A DNA stretch of 5,577 bases from contig CAJUMS010000133.1 of assembly GCA_910587465.1 (NCBI GenBank), forward strand, positions 1 to 5,577, given 5' to 3'. The notes under the pieces were generated by a model. The model saw only the letters and a program-made list of their open reading frames with translations, was not told the DNA's origin and did not search any database. Shown piece by piece: positions 1-5,056 of the stretch (within the stretch, counting starts at the first letter, position 1; every line of letters begins with the position of its first letter). Source of the DNA: an uncultured Oscillospiraceae bacterium (lineage in GTDB: Bacteria > Bacillota > Clostridia > Oscillospirales > Ruminococcaceae). The position numbers and the translations under genes were made by a program.

Positions 1-117
1 TTCTGCTCCCTGTCGGACGAGCAGTGCGAGAAATATGTGGAGATGTTTTCGCAGCCGCACACGATAACTCAGGACGAGGTGGAACAGGATATGAAGATCG
101 AAATTTCATTTTTTTAA
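1..117 (+). CDS. C-terminal end of an unrecognised protein (partial)
   Basis: The frame starting at base 1 is open from the window edge to a TAA at 115-117, giving the last 38 residues of a protein whose start lies outside the window. The fragment is acidic and polar (CEKYVEMF, then TQDEVEQDMK) and ends in a hydrophobic ISFF. I see no catalytic motif or membrane segment and do not recognise the family. Only 13 bases separate its stop from the next start, and the next gene's ribosome binding site begins at the TAA, so the two genes are probably co-transcribed. It may be another accessory gene of the same mobile element, but that is inferred from position only. Confidence 0.6.
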   Translation, partial: FCSLSDEQCEKYVEMFSQPHTITQDEVEQDMKIEISFF

Positions 118-130
118 GGAGGCGATTGCT

Positions 131-358
131 ATGAAAAACACGGTAAACATTTTGCTTGACGATGTGAAAATCTCCGCACTGAGAATGTATCTGAACACGA
201 AAAATTCCTCGCTTGACGAGGAACTTTCCAAGTACGCGGAACAGCTTTACGGCAAAATCGTGCCGCAGAACGTGCGGGATTTTATCGATATGACGGAAAA
301 GCAACGAAATGCGGAGAAGCCTAAATCTGCCCGTGTCAAACCTGCCGAGCAGCCGTGA
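131..358 (+). CDS. DUF6103-like small protein of conjugative elements
   Basis: This is a 75-residue protein. The ATG at 131 follows an AAGGAGG at about 116-122 with 8 bases of spacing. A short N-terminal strand-like segment (VNILLDDVKI) is followed by helical, charged sequence with the landmarks SALRMYL, SLDEELSKYAEQLY and VPQNVRDFIDM, and then a Lys/Pro-rich tail from about residue 57. This pattern matches my recollection of DUF6103, small proteins found almost only in conjugative elements of Clostridia. The strand-then-helices layout recalls ribbon-helix-helix DNA-binding proteins, but that is inference and no function is established. It is the last gene before the putative oriT. There is no signal peptide or membrane segment. 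I am confident it is a real gene and moderately confident of the family. Confidence 0.8.
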   Translation: MKNTVNILLDDVKISALRMYLNTKNSSLDEELSKYAEQLYGKIVPQNVRDFIDMTEKQRNAEKPKSARVKPAEQP

Positions 359-423
359 CCGATTTTCGGACGGCTGTCGCGCGATTTGTGCGGCTTTGGT
401 GAGAAAGTCGGGTAGTTTTACCT

Positions 424-442
424 CCGCTCCGTTCTCGGGCGG
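424..442. repeat. Inverted repeat with one bulged base
   Basis: CCGC (424-427) pairs with GCGG (439-442) and CCG (429-431) pairs with CGG (436-438). T428 is bulged and TTCT forms the loop. It is the leftmost of the oriT-region repeats. Confidence 0.5.
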
Positions 443-458
443 ATTTGGGGCGGTTTTC

Positions 459-479
459 GAGGGGTTTCCGAAACGCCTC
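459..479. repeat. 21-bp dyad in the oriT region
   Basis: The left arm GAGGGGTTTC (459-468) and right arm GAAACGCCTC (470-479) are reverse complements except for one G/G position. They are centred on C469. No T tract follows, so it is more likely a protein-binding or oriT structural repeat than a terminator. Confidence 0.55.
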
Positions 480-497
480 TGCGGCTAAGTCGGCGAA

Positions 498-512
498 TGA
501 CGCTGAGCGTCA
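498..512. repeat. Perfect inverted repeat next to the putative nick site
   Basis: TGACGCT (498-504) and AGCGTCA (506-512) are exact reverse complements around G505. The repeat ends 5 bases before the candidate nick between G517 and C518. This is the geometry expected of the repeat bound by a MOBP relaxosome protein at oriT. Confidence 0.65.
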
Positions 513-518
513 CCCTGC
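511..518 (+). other. Candidate relaxase nick site (nic), IncP-like
   Basis: CACCCTG^C matches the IncP-family nick consensus as I recall it (YATCCTG^Y) at 7 of 8 positions; the third base is C instead of T. The predicted cut lies between 517 and 518. Downstream bases can also fold back: CCCTGC (513-518) pairs with GCGGGG (522-527), with one T-G wobble. This rests on motif similarity and its position beside the 498-512 repeat; there is no direct evidence of nicking. Confidence 0.45.
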
Positions 519-554
519 GGTGCGGGGGTATGATTATGATGCAGGAAAAAGGGG

Positions 555-577
555 TTATGCCACCGCTGGCGGCATAA
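555..577. repeat. Strong inverted repeat downstream of the putative nick
   Basis: TTATGCC (555-561) pairs with GGCATAA (571-577). After one A/C mismatch, CC (563-564) pairs with GG (568-569), leaving a GCT loop. Flanking GGG and CCC could extend the stem past a G/G mismatch. No T run follows. Confidence 0.6.
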
Positions 578-588
578 GCCCGTAAACA

Positions 589-609
589 CCGTCGGGCAAA
601 GCCCGTCGG
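589..609. repeat. Inverted repeat, GC-rich, AAA loop
   Basis: CGGGC (593-597) pairs with GCCCG (601-605) around AAA. Beyond a T/T mismatch, CCG (589-591) pairs with CGG (607-609). It marks the right edge of the repeat cluster; sequence to the right turns AT-rich. The absence of a T tract argues against a terminator. Confidence 0.55.
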
Positions 610-621
610 AGATTTGAAAAG

Positions 622-704
622 TGATTAAAAAACGGAAATTGGCTCGGATTTCTGATTAAATCTTCGGCGGGAATGCGGCGGTTAAGCCAAATAAAGTGAT
701 TAAA
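622..704 (+). promoter_or_regulatory. Promoter/operator region of the relaxosome operon
   Basis: TGATTAAA occurs three times: at 622-629, 653-660 and 697-704. The first and third copies are preceded by AAAG. The start-to-start spacings are 31 and 44 bases, close to three and four helical turns. The third copy overlaps the ribosome binding site (AAAGGAG, 702-708) of the following RHH gene. The middle copy reads TGATTAAAT, which could serve as an extended -10 (TG-N-TTAAAT, 653-661), though no good -35 is visible. Many RHH proteins repress their own operons through short direct repeats, so binding by the downstream gene product is a reasonable inference. The repeats are seen directly; the promoter call is weak. 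Confidence 0.4.
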
Positions 705-713
705 GGAGAGGCG

Positions 714-1124
714 ATGGACGAACAAAGCAATAAAATCCGCACGGGATTCTACCTTGAAAAAGAGCTTTTGGACGAGTGCGACTGTTTTTTGGAGCAGTCC
801 AATTCCCGTTCACGCAACGAGCTTGTCCGAAAGGCTATCGAGTTCTATCTTGGACATCTTAAATCGGACGATAACGTGGAATACCTCGCTCCGGCAATAA
901 AAAAATTAGTTACGGCGGCGGTATCGGCTTCAGAGGAAAAAACATCAAGGCTGCTGTTCAAAATAGCTGTGGAGCTTGGAAAAATATCCAATATGCTTGC
1001 AGCGGCTAATGAGGTAGACGATGAAACGCTCCGCGAGCTGCACATCATGTGCATTGACGAGGTGCGGAAAATTAACGGGATCATTACCTACGACAGCGCC
1101 GCAAGATTTCAGAGGAACGACTAA
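714..1124 (+). CDS. Ribbon-helix-helix relaxosome accessory protein (MobC-like)
   Basis: This is a 136-residue protein with an N-terminal ribbon-helix-helix (CopG/Arc-like) domain: strand KIRTGFYL (residues 7-14), helix about 15-29, turn NSRSR, then helix ELVRKAIEFYLGHL (36-49). The C-terminal half (about 55-125) is helical and could mediate oligomerisation or relaxase contact. Such proteins bind oriT next to MOBP relaxases and help open or bend the DNA. I chose the ATG at 714 because AAAGGAG (702-708) lies 5 bases upstream. A GTG at 696 would add six residues but would put that ribosome site inside the coding sequence. The stop at 1122-1124 is two bases before the relaxase ATG, so the pair is almost certainly translationally coupled. 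The accessory role is inferred from fold and position. Confidence 0.8.
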   Translation: MDEQSNKIRTGFYLEKELLDECDCFLEQSNSRSRNELVRKAIEFYLGHLKSDDNVEYLAPAIKKLVTAAVSASEEKTSRLLFKIAVELGKISNMLAAANEVDDETLRELHIMCIDEVRKINGIITYDSAARFQRND

Positions 1125-1126
1125 TC

Positions 1127-3229
1127 ATGCCGAAAATAATTGTTGCAAGCAGATATCTCAAACCCGCTTCGCAGGGTACTCGCAGCAATCTTGTGAAATA
1201 TATTGCCACCCGAGAAACGGTTCAGAAATATTCTCCGAAGAAAAAAGATATGCCCGTTACGGAAAATCAGCAGCAATTGATTTTTGAATTGCTGAAAATA
1301 AATTCGGACGGAAAAAAGCTGCCGGAGTATTCGGACTATCTTAAAAATCCGTCAAAGGAAAATGCTTCGGAGCTGTTCTCCGAACTGCTCGAGCAGAGCG
1401 CGGATATGATCGCGGACAAAGAAATTTTGGTGAAGTATGTCGCGGAGCGCCCGGGCGTTGAAAAAATCGGAAAGCATGGTTTGTTTTCCGACAGCGATGA
1501 TGAAATTGTTTTGTCACAGGCGCAAAAAAATATATCGGAGCATCAGGGTAACGTCTGGTCGCACGTTATATCGCTCACCCGAGAGGATGCGGAACGGCTT
1601 GGATATACTACGCCCGAGATGTGGCGCAATCTGATTATGCGGCACACAGATGATATTGCCAAAGCGCAGAATATTCGATTGGAAAATCTTCGGTGGTATG
1701 CGGCGTTTCATAATACTGCGCACCACCCGCATATTCATTTGCTTGTGTATTCTACGGATATTAAAGAGGGATTTGTTACCGAGAATGGGTTTGAGCAAAT
1801 AAAGAGTGCGCTCGCAAACGATATATTTCACAATGAGCTGTATCAGGTTTATGAAAATCAGACTGCTGTGCGTGACAAGATACGCTCCGAGACGGAAAGC
1901 ATGATAAAAAACCACTTGTCCGAGCTGCAAAATAATAATCAATTCGATCCGCAGCTTGAACAACTTGTTCTGAAACTGCAAACGCAGCTCCGCAATTCCA
2001 AAGGCAAAAAGGTGTACGGATATTTGCAGCCAAGCGTCAAGAAAACCGTTGATCAAATCGTGTCGCAGCTCGCACAGAACCCTGTGCTGAAAAAGATGTA
2101 TGAGGAATGGTGCGCTCTGGAACAGCAGAAATACGAAACCTATACGAGCGCCGTACAGAAATTTCCGCCGTTGGAGGAAAACAAGGTGTTCAAGCCGATC
2201 AAGAATGCCGTGATACGTACCGTTTTAGAGATGGATTTCTCAACGGAAATGTTCGTGGGATACGATGAGAACGTGATTGACGAGGCAGAGCCGGATAAGA
2301 ATTTATATATCAAGTGGACGGCGGAATATAAATCCGCTTGCTGTGAGTTATACAAAAACCACGATGTCCCGAAAGCACTCGAAATGTTCCGCTCCGAAGC
2401 CGACAAAGGAAATATTCTTGCCATTTATGATATTGGGAAAATGTATCGGAACGGTTTGCTTGGCGATGAAAACATTCCGAAATCCGATGAGTATTTCCAA
2501 AAGGCTCTGCAAGGCTTTCTCGCTATCGAACCGACTGCGAAACGGCTGAAAGATTATGTGCAGTATCGGATCGGGAAGATGTATGCGCTCGGCTGCGGCA
2601 CGGAACAGGACTATACAAAGGCGTTCGTGTGGTTTGAAAAGTCTGCGACGGCGGGAAATAAGTTCGCGCAGTACTCGCTCGACAGCTTGTATTTTTACGG
2701 GAACGGTGTTGCGCAAAGCTACGAAAAACCGTTTGAATATTATAAGCTGTCCGCCGATAACGACAATGTCTACGCCTGTTACGAAACCGCAAAAATGCTT
2801 CGTGACGGTATCGGCATTGAGAAAAATGCCGAACAAGCGGAGAAATATTTTCAAAAGGCATACAACGGTTTCCAAAAGATCATCGCCGAAAATCCCGATG
2901 ATAAAATATTATATCGGCTCGGCATGATGATGTTCAGCGGTATTGGCTGCGATGCGGATTTGGAACGCGGAATTGAACTGATACAACAGTCCGCTGAACT
3001 TGGAAACGAGTATGCAAAAATGTTTCTTGTAAACATGGAGAGATCAACTGTGCAGAGTGCCGTAACTTCTTTGCTGCTAACGTTCGGCAGACTTATTTCC
3101 GATGACTACAACCGCAGTCTGCATGGGCAGCGGCTCCGTACCGAGCATAAGCTGAAAGCCGCTATCCGCCGTAAGAAACAGGCGCTTGGCTTGAAAGAAA
3201 ATACATTGGAAAATCCACAGTTCAAATAG
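1127..3229 (+). CDS. MobP3-type conjugative relaxase with C-terminal Sel1 repeats
   Basis: This is a 700-residue protein. A relaxase nicks oriT through a tyrosine and stays on the 5' end of the transferred strand. The N-terminal 240 residues fit the MobP3 family: Y25 in LVKYIATR, a second similar motif LVKYVAERPGVEK (101-113, Y104) followed by HGLFS, then NVWSHVISL (142-150), and the metal-binding three-His motif HHPHIH (199-204) within YAAFHNTAHHPHIHLLVY. A conserved-looking KKVYGYL (294-300) follows. Residues about 405-634 are Sel1-like helical repeats (for example AFVWFEKSATAGNKFAQYSL), normally protein-protein contact surfaces. The tail (660-690) is basic. The ATG at 1127 follows AGAGGA (1111-1116) and lies two bases after the RHH gene. 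Family and role are confident; which Tyr is catalytic is not settled by sequence alone, Y25 being the conventional choice. Confidence 0.92.
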   Translation: MPKIIVASRYLKPASQGTRSNLVKYIATRETVQKYSPKKKDMPVTENQQQLIFELLKINSDGKKLPEYSDYLKNPSKENASELFSELLEQSADMIADKEILVKYVAERPGVEKIGKHGLFSDSDDEIVLSQAQKNISEHQGNVWSHVISLTREDAERLGYTTPEMWRNLIMRHTDDIAKAQNIRLENLRWYAAFHNTAHHPHIHLLVYSTDIKEGFVTENGFEQIKSALANDIFHNELYQVYENQTAVRDKIRSETESMIKNHLSELQNNNQFDPQLEQLVLKLQTQLRNSKGKKVYGYLQPSVKKTVDQIVSQLAQNPVLKKMYEEWCALEQQKYETYTSAVQKFPPLEENKVFKPIKNAVIRTVLEMDFSTEMFVGYDENVIDEAEPDKNLYIKWTAEYKSACCELYKNHDVPKALEMFRSEADKGNILAIYDIGKMYRNGLLGDENIPKSDEYFQKALQGFLAIEPTAKRLKDYVQYRIGKMYALGCGTEQDYTKAFVWFEKSATAGNKFAQYSLDSLYFYGNGVAQSYEKPFEYYKLSADNDNVYACYETAKMLRDGIGIEKNAEQAEKYFQKAYNGFQKIIAENPDDKILYRLGMMMFSGIGCDADLERGIELIQQSAELGNEYAKMFLVNMERSTVQSAVTSLLLTFGRLISDDYNRSLHGQRLRTEHKLKAAIRRKKQALGLKENTLENPQFK

Positions 3230-3239
3230 AGGTGATTGA

Positions 3240-3503
3240 TTGCTGAACAACAAAGAAATCTATTCCACAAACCTACCGCACCGCGCCATTGCGGTGTATA
3301 TGTATCTGCGTGATAGAGCCGATGAAAAAGGTTCTTGCTTTCCCGCCGTTTCAACGATAGCGGCTGACTTGAAAATGTCCAGAAGCACCGTGAAACGTGC
3401 GCTCTCCGATCTCGAAAAAGCAAAATATCTTCGGCACGAACGCAGATACAGACAATCGGGTGGAAACTCCTCGAACATTTACTTCTTGGAGCGACCACCC
3501 TAA
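3240..3503 (+). CDS. Small winged-helix HTH DNA-binding protein
   Basis: This is an 87-residue protein. Residues 12-25 (LPHRAIAVYMYLRD) are helical. Residues 34-66 form a typical helix-turn-helix with wing entry: FPAVSTIAADLKMSRSTVKRA, then LSDLEKAKYL. This resembles the HTH regions of GntR-like and plasmid replication-initiator proteins; the S-R-S-T-V-K-R-A stretch (47-54) is the likely recognition helix. The start appears to be TTG at 3240, preceded by GAGGTG (3229-3234) that overlaps the relaxase stop; no in-frame ATG fits the length. Ten bases separate it from the relaxase, so it is probably in the same operon. Similar small HTH proteins recur at this position in clostridial conjugative elements, as I recall. 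Its target is unknown; the nearby dyad at 3563-3581 is a candidate. A replication-related role cannot be excluded. Confidence 0.82.
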   Translation: MLNNKEIYSTNLPHRAIAVYMYLRDRADEKGSCFPAVSTIAADLKMSRSTVKRALSDLEKAKYLRHERRYRQSGGNSSNIYFLERPP

Positions 3504-3509
3504 TTTTTT
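3458..3509 (+). terminator. Possible intrinsic terminator overlapping the HTH gene's 3' end
   Basis: GGGTGG (3458-3463) pairs with CCACCC (3495-3500). After a 3x3 internal loop, CTCC (3467-3470) pairs with GGAG (3488-3491), leaving a 17-base loop. The stem is followed at once by TAA (the HTH stop) and six T (3504-3509). The arms lie inside the coding sequence. The long loop and internal mismatch make it weaker than a textbook terminator, but the T run in the right place supports the call. Confidence 0.45.
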
Positions 3510-3520
3510 GAAATAAACAG

Positions 3521-3554
3521 CCACTAACAAGGGAGAATTCTGCCTTGTCGGTGG
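3521..3554. repeat. 34-bp imperfect palindrome in the 3504-3634 gap
   Basis: The arms are CCAC (3521-3524) with GTGG (3551-3554), ACAAGG (3527-3532) with CCTTGT (3543-3548), and a central AGAATTCT (3534-3541) that is itself palindromic. The exceptions are a G/G mismatch and a TA/CG pair of positions. There is no T run after it on the + strand. On the - strand it is followed after a short gap by an A/T-rich stretch that includes six A. It could be a protein-binding site or an mRNA-stabilising hairpin in the primase leader. Confidence 0.5.
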
Positions 3555-3562
3555 TCTATGGA

Positions 3563-3581
3563 TAGGGTCATCATGAACCTA
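3563..3581. promoter_or_regulatory. Operator-like 19-bp dyad upstream of the primase gene
   Basis: TAGGGTCAT (3563-3571) and ATGAACCTA (3573-3581) are reverse complements with one mismatch, centred on C3572. A site of this size and symmetry is typical for a dimeric HTH or RHH regulator. It lies 53 bases before the primase start and 18 bases before a TATAAA (3599-3604) that might act as a -10. No convincing -35 is present at the right spacing, so the promoter itself is uncertain. The small HTH protein encoded just upstream is the obvious candidate ligand (inference). Confidence 0.4.
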
Positions 3582-3634
3582 CAATGTTAAGTAACCAATA
3601 TAAAATTATTTTATTTTGGAGAAAGGAAGTTTTT

Positions 3635-5044
3635 ATGCCCTACATCAATTTTTCTGAAGATGACTTGTATCGTGCAAATACTGCTGACCTGGCAGCTTAC
3701 TTGGAACGCCGTGGTGAGCGCATGAAAAAAGTCGGTTCGACTTACAAATACCTCTACACGGACGGCGGCGGAACGCATGACAGCGTGACCATTCACGGCG
3801 GTAAGTGGTACGATCACAAGAACCGGCGCGGCGGTTATGCAGTCAAGTTTCTGCAGGAGTTCTTCGGTTTTTCTTTTCAGGATTCAGTGATTGAGCTGCT
3901 CGGCGGGCATCGCTCCGCGCAGACCGTCTGTTCTGCTCCGAGAGAAACGCCCAATCCTGTCGAGAAGCCGTTTGAACTGCCAGAAGCAAATTCGGATATG
4001 CGGAGAGTGTTTGCTTATTTGACTAAACAACGATTTATTGACCCGAAAATAATCTCATATTTTGCTCATGAACATAAAATCTACGAGGACGGGAAATATC
4101 ACAATGTCGTGTTCGTCGGAACGGACAAAAATGGTACTCCAAAGCAAGCCTCGGTGCGCTCCACGTTAAGCTTCGGAAAGACATTCCGCATAACGGTCGC
4201 GAATTCGGATACAAAATACAGCTTCTCTCATTTCGGTAATGACGAGAAGCTGTTTGTTTTTGAGGCTCCGATAGATATGCTGTCGTTCATCACGCTCTAC
4301 CAAAAGGATTGGCAGCAGCACAGCTATATCGCCATGAACGGCGTTTACGAGAGTGCGGTTTTGAAAGCGCTGGAGAGCCACTCCGATTTGCAAAGCGTTT
4401 ACCTTTGCACCGACAACGATGAGGGAGGAATTGAGGCAGCGGAACGGTTGCGGGATATTCTCGTCGAAAAAGGTTACACGGAAATATTCCGCATTGCCCC
4501 GCGGGAAAAAGATTGGAACGAATGCCTTCGTCAGCTTCACGGTGTGGAATATCTTCCCGCTGTTCCGCATGAGCGTATGAAATTATACTTGCAGAGCGTT
4601 TCCGAGCTGAACGAGATGAAAATAAATCCGAACCGCATGGCAAACGACCTTATAGCCGCTTATAACTCTGCCGACCGCATACGGTTAGCGGAGTTTTGTG
4701 TTGCGGCGAGTGAGCATTTTCTGAAAATATCAGGCGTGGACTTTCCGCTTGATATGATGAAAAACAGGCTCACTGCCGAATACAAATGCTATCAGGACAA
4801 GGGTAGCATTCCCGTGAAGCTCGGCAAACTGCAGAGTGCAGTAAAGGTTGGCTTGGAGCAGCTTCGCAAGCCGTCACAGACTGCCACCGAGCTGAAAATA
4901 ACGGCACGGAAACTGTATGACATTGCTGATCGGGCTTTGCGGCTCTCGACAGAGGAAACTCTTGTTCATCGAGCCGAGCAAAAACAAACGTCCGAAGAAG
5001 TTCCCTCGTGCGAGCCGCAATTTTATCAAGCAATGAGTTTATAA
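3635..5044 (+). CDS. DUF3991/TOPRIM-domain primase-like protein
   Basis: This is a 469-residue protein. Residues about 1-92 look like the N-terminal module of DnaG-type primases (KWYDHKNRRGGYAVKFLQEFFGFSFQDSVIELL at 57-89) but lack the zinc-binding cysteines. Residues about 120-190 match the DUF3991 pattern (VFAYLTKQRFIDPKIISYF). A TOPRIM fold follows: the acidic residue E210 in VFEAPIDMLSF, the D-x-D pair in TDNDEGG (D260, D262), and KDWNE (292-296). TOPRIM domains bind Mg2+ in primases and topoisomerases. Such proteins are common in conjugative elements and may prime the transferred strand; activity is not proven here. The C-terminal 140 residues are helical and unrecognised. I chose the ATG at 3635 because AAAGGA lies 7 bases upstream; an in-frame ATG at 3584 lacks a ribosome site and would add 17 atypical residues. 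The next gene starts 12 bases after the stop. Confidence 0.88.
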   Translation: MPYINFSEDDLYRANTADLAAYLERRGERMKKVGSTYKYLYTDGGGTHDSVTIHGGKWYDHKNRRGGYAVKFLQEFFGFSFQDSVIELLGGHRSAQTVCSAPRETPNPVEKPFELPEANSDMRRVFAYLTKQRFIDPKIISYFAHEHKIYEDGKYHNVVFVGTDKNGTPKQASVRSTLSFGKTFRITVANSDTKYSFSHFGNDEKLFVFEAPIDMLSFITLYQKDWQQHSYIAMNGVYESAVLKALESHSDLQSVYLCTDNDEGGIEAAERLRDILVEKGYTEIFRIAPREKDWNECLRQLHGVEYLPAVPHERMKLYLQSVSELNEMKINPNRMANDLIAAYNSADRIRLAEFCVAASEHFLKISGVDFPLDMMKNRLTAEYKCYQDKGSIPVKLGKLQSAVKVGLEQLRKPSQTATELKITARKLYDIADRALRLSTEETLVHRAEQKQTSEEVPSCEPQFYQAMSL

Positions 5045-5056
5045 ACCGGAGGTAAA

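Larger units (their letters stand above)
424..609 (+). other. oriT: Candidate origin of transfer (oriT), inverted-repeat cluster
   Basis: The non-coding, GC-rich gap between the DUF6103-like gene and the relaxosome operon (359-713) has no plausible gene. Within it I find six inverted repeats in 186 bases: 424-442, 459-479, 498-512, 513-527, 555-577 and 589-609. An IncP-like nick motif (CACCCTG^C, 511-518) sits directly after the 498-512 repeat. MOBP-class oriTs typically lie just upstream of the accessory and relaxase genes and place a nick a few bases 3' of an inverted repeat, which is what is seen here. The strand is given for the nick motif as read. None of the hairpins is followed by a T run, which argues against simple terminators. 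The assignment is inferred from structure and position. Confidence 0.65.

Noticed and set aside
555..609. Hairpins read as intrinsic terminators after the DUF6103-like gene
   Set aside because: Neither stem is followed by a T run, and they lie about 200 bases past the stop within a cluster of similar repeats. An oriT structure explains them better.
696..713. GTG at 696 as start of the RHH gene
   Set aside because: It would place the AAAGGAG ribosome site inside the coding sequence and has no good site of its own. The ATG at 714 is correctly spaced.
359..713. Hidden small gene, structured non-coding RNA or CRISPR in the long gap
   Set aside because: I see no frame with a ribosome site and reasonable length, no tRNA-like cloverleaf and no regularly spaced long repeats. 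Only inverted repeats and the octamers are present.
1514..2056. 180-codon antisense open frame inside the relaxase gene
   Set aside because: It overlaps a clearly conserved relaxase region, including the three-His motif, on the other strand. It has no recognisable motif and no evident ribosome site, so it is a frame shadow.
2348..2875. 175-codon antisense open frame under the Sel1 repeats
   Set aside because: It lies opposite a repeat region whose + strand reading shows clear Sel1 periodicity. The antisense product is Arg/Phe/Val-rich without motifs.
3584..3634. ATG at 3584 as start of the primase-like gene
   Set aside because: There is no ribosome binding site upstream, and the extra 17 residues do not look like the family N-terminus. 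The ATG at 3635 has AAAGGA at good spacing.
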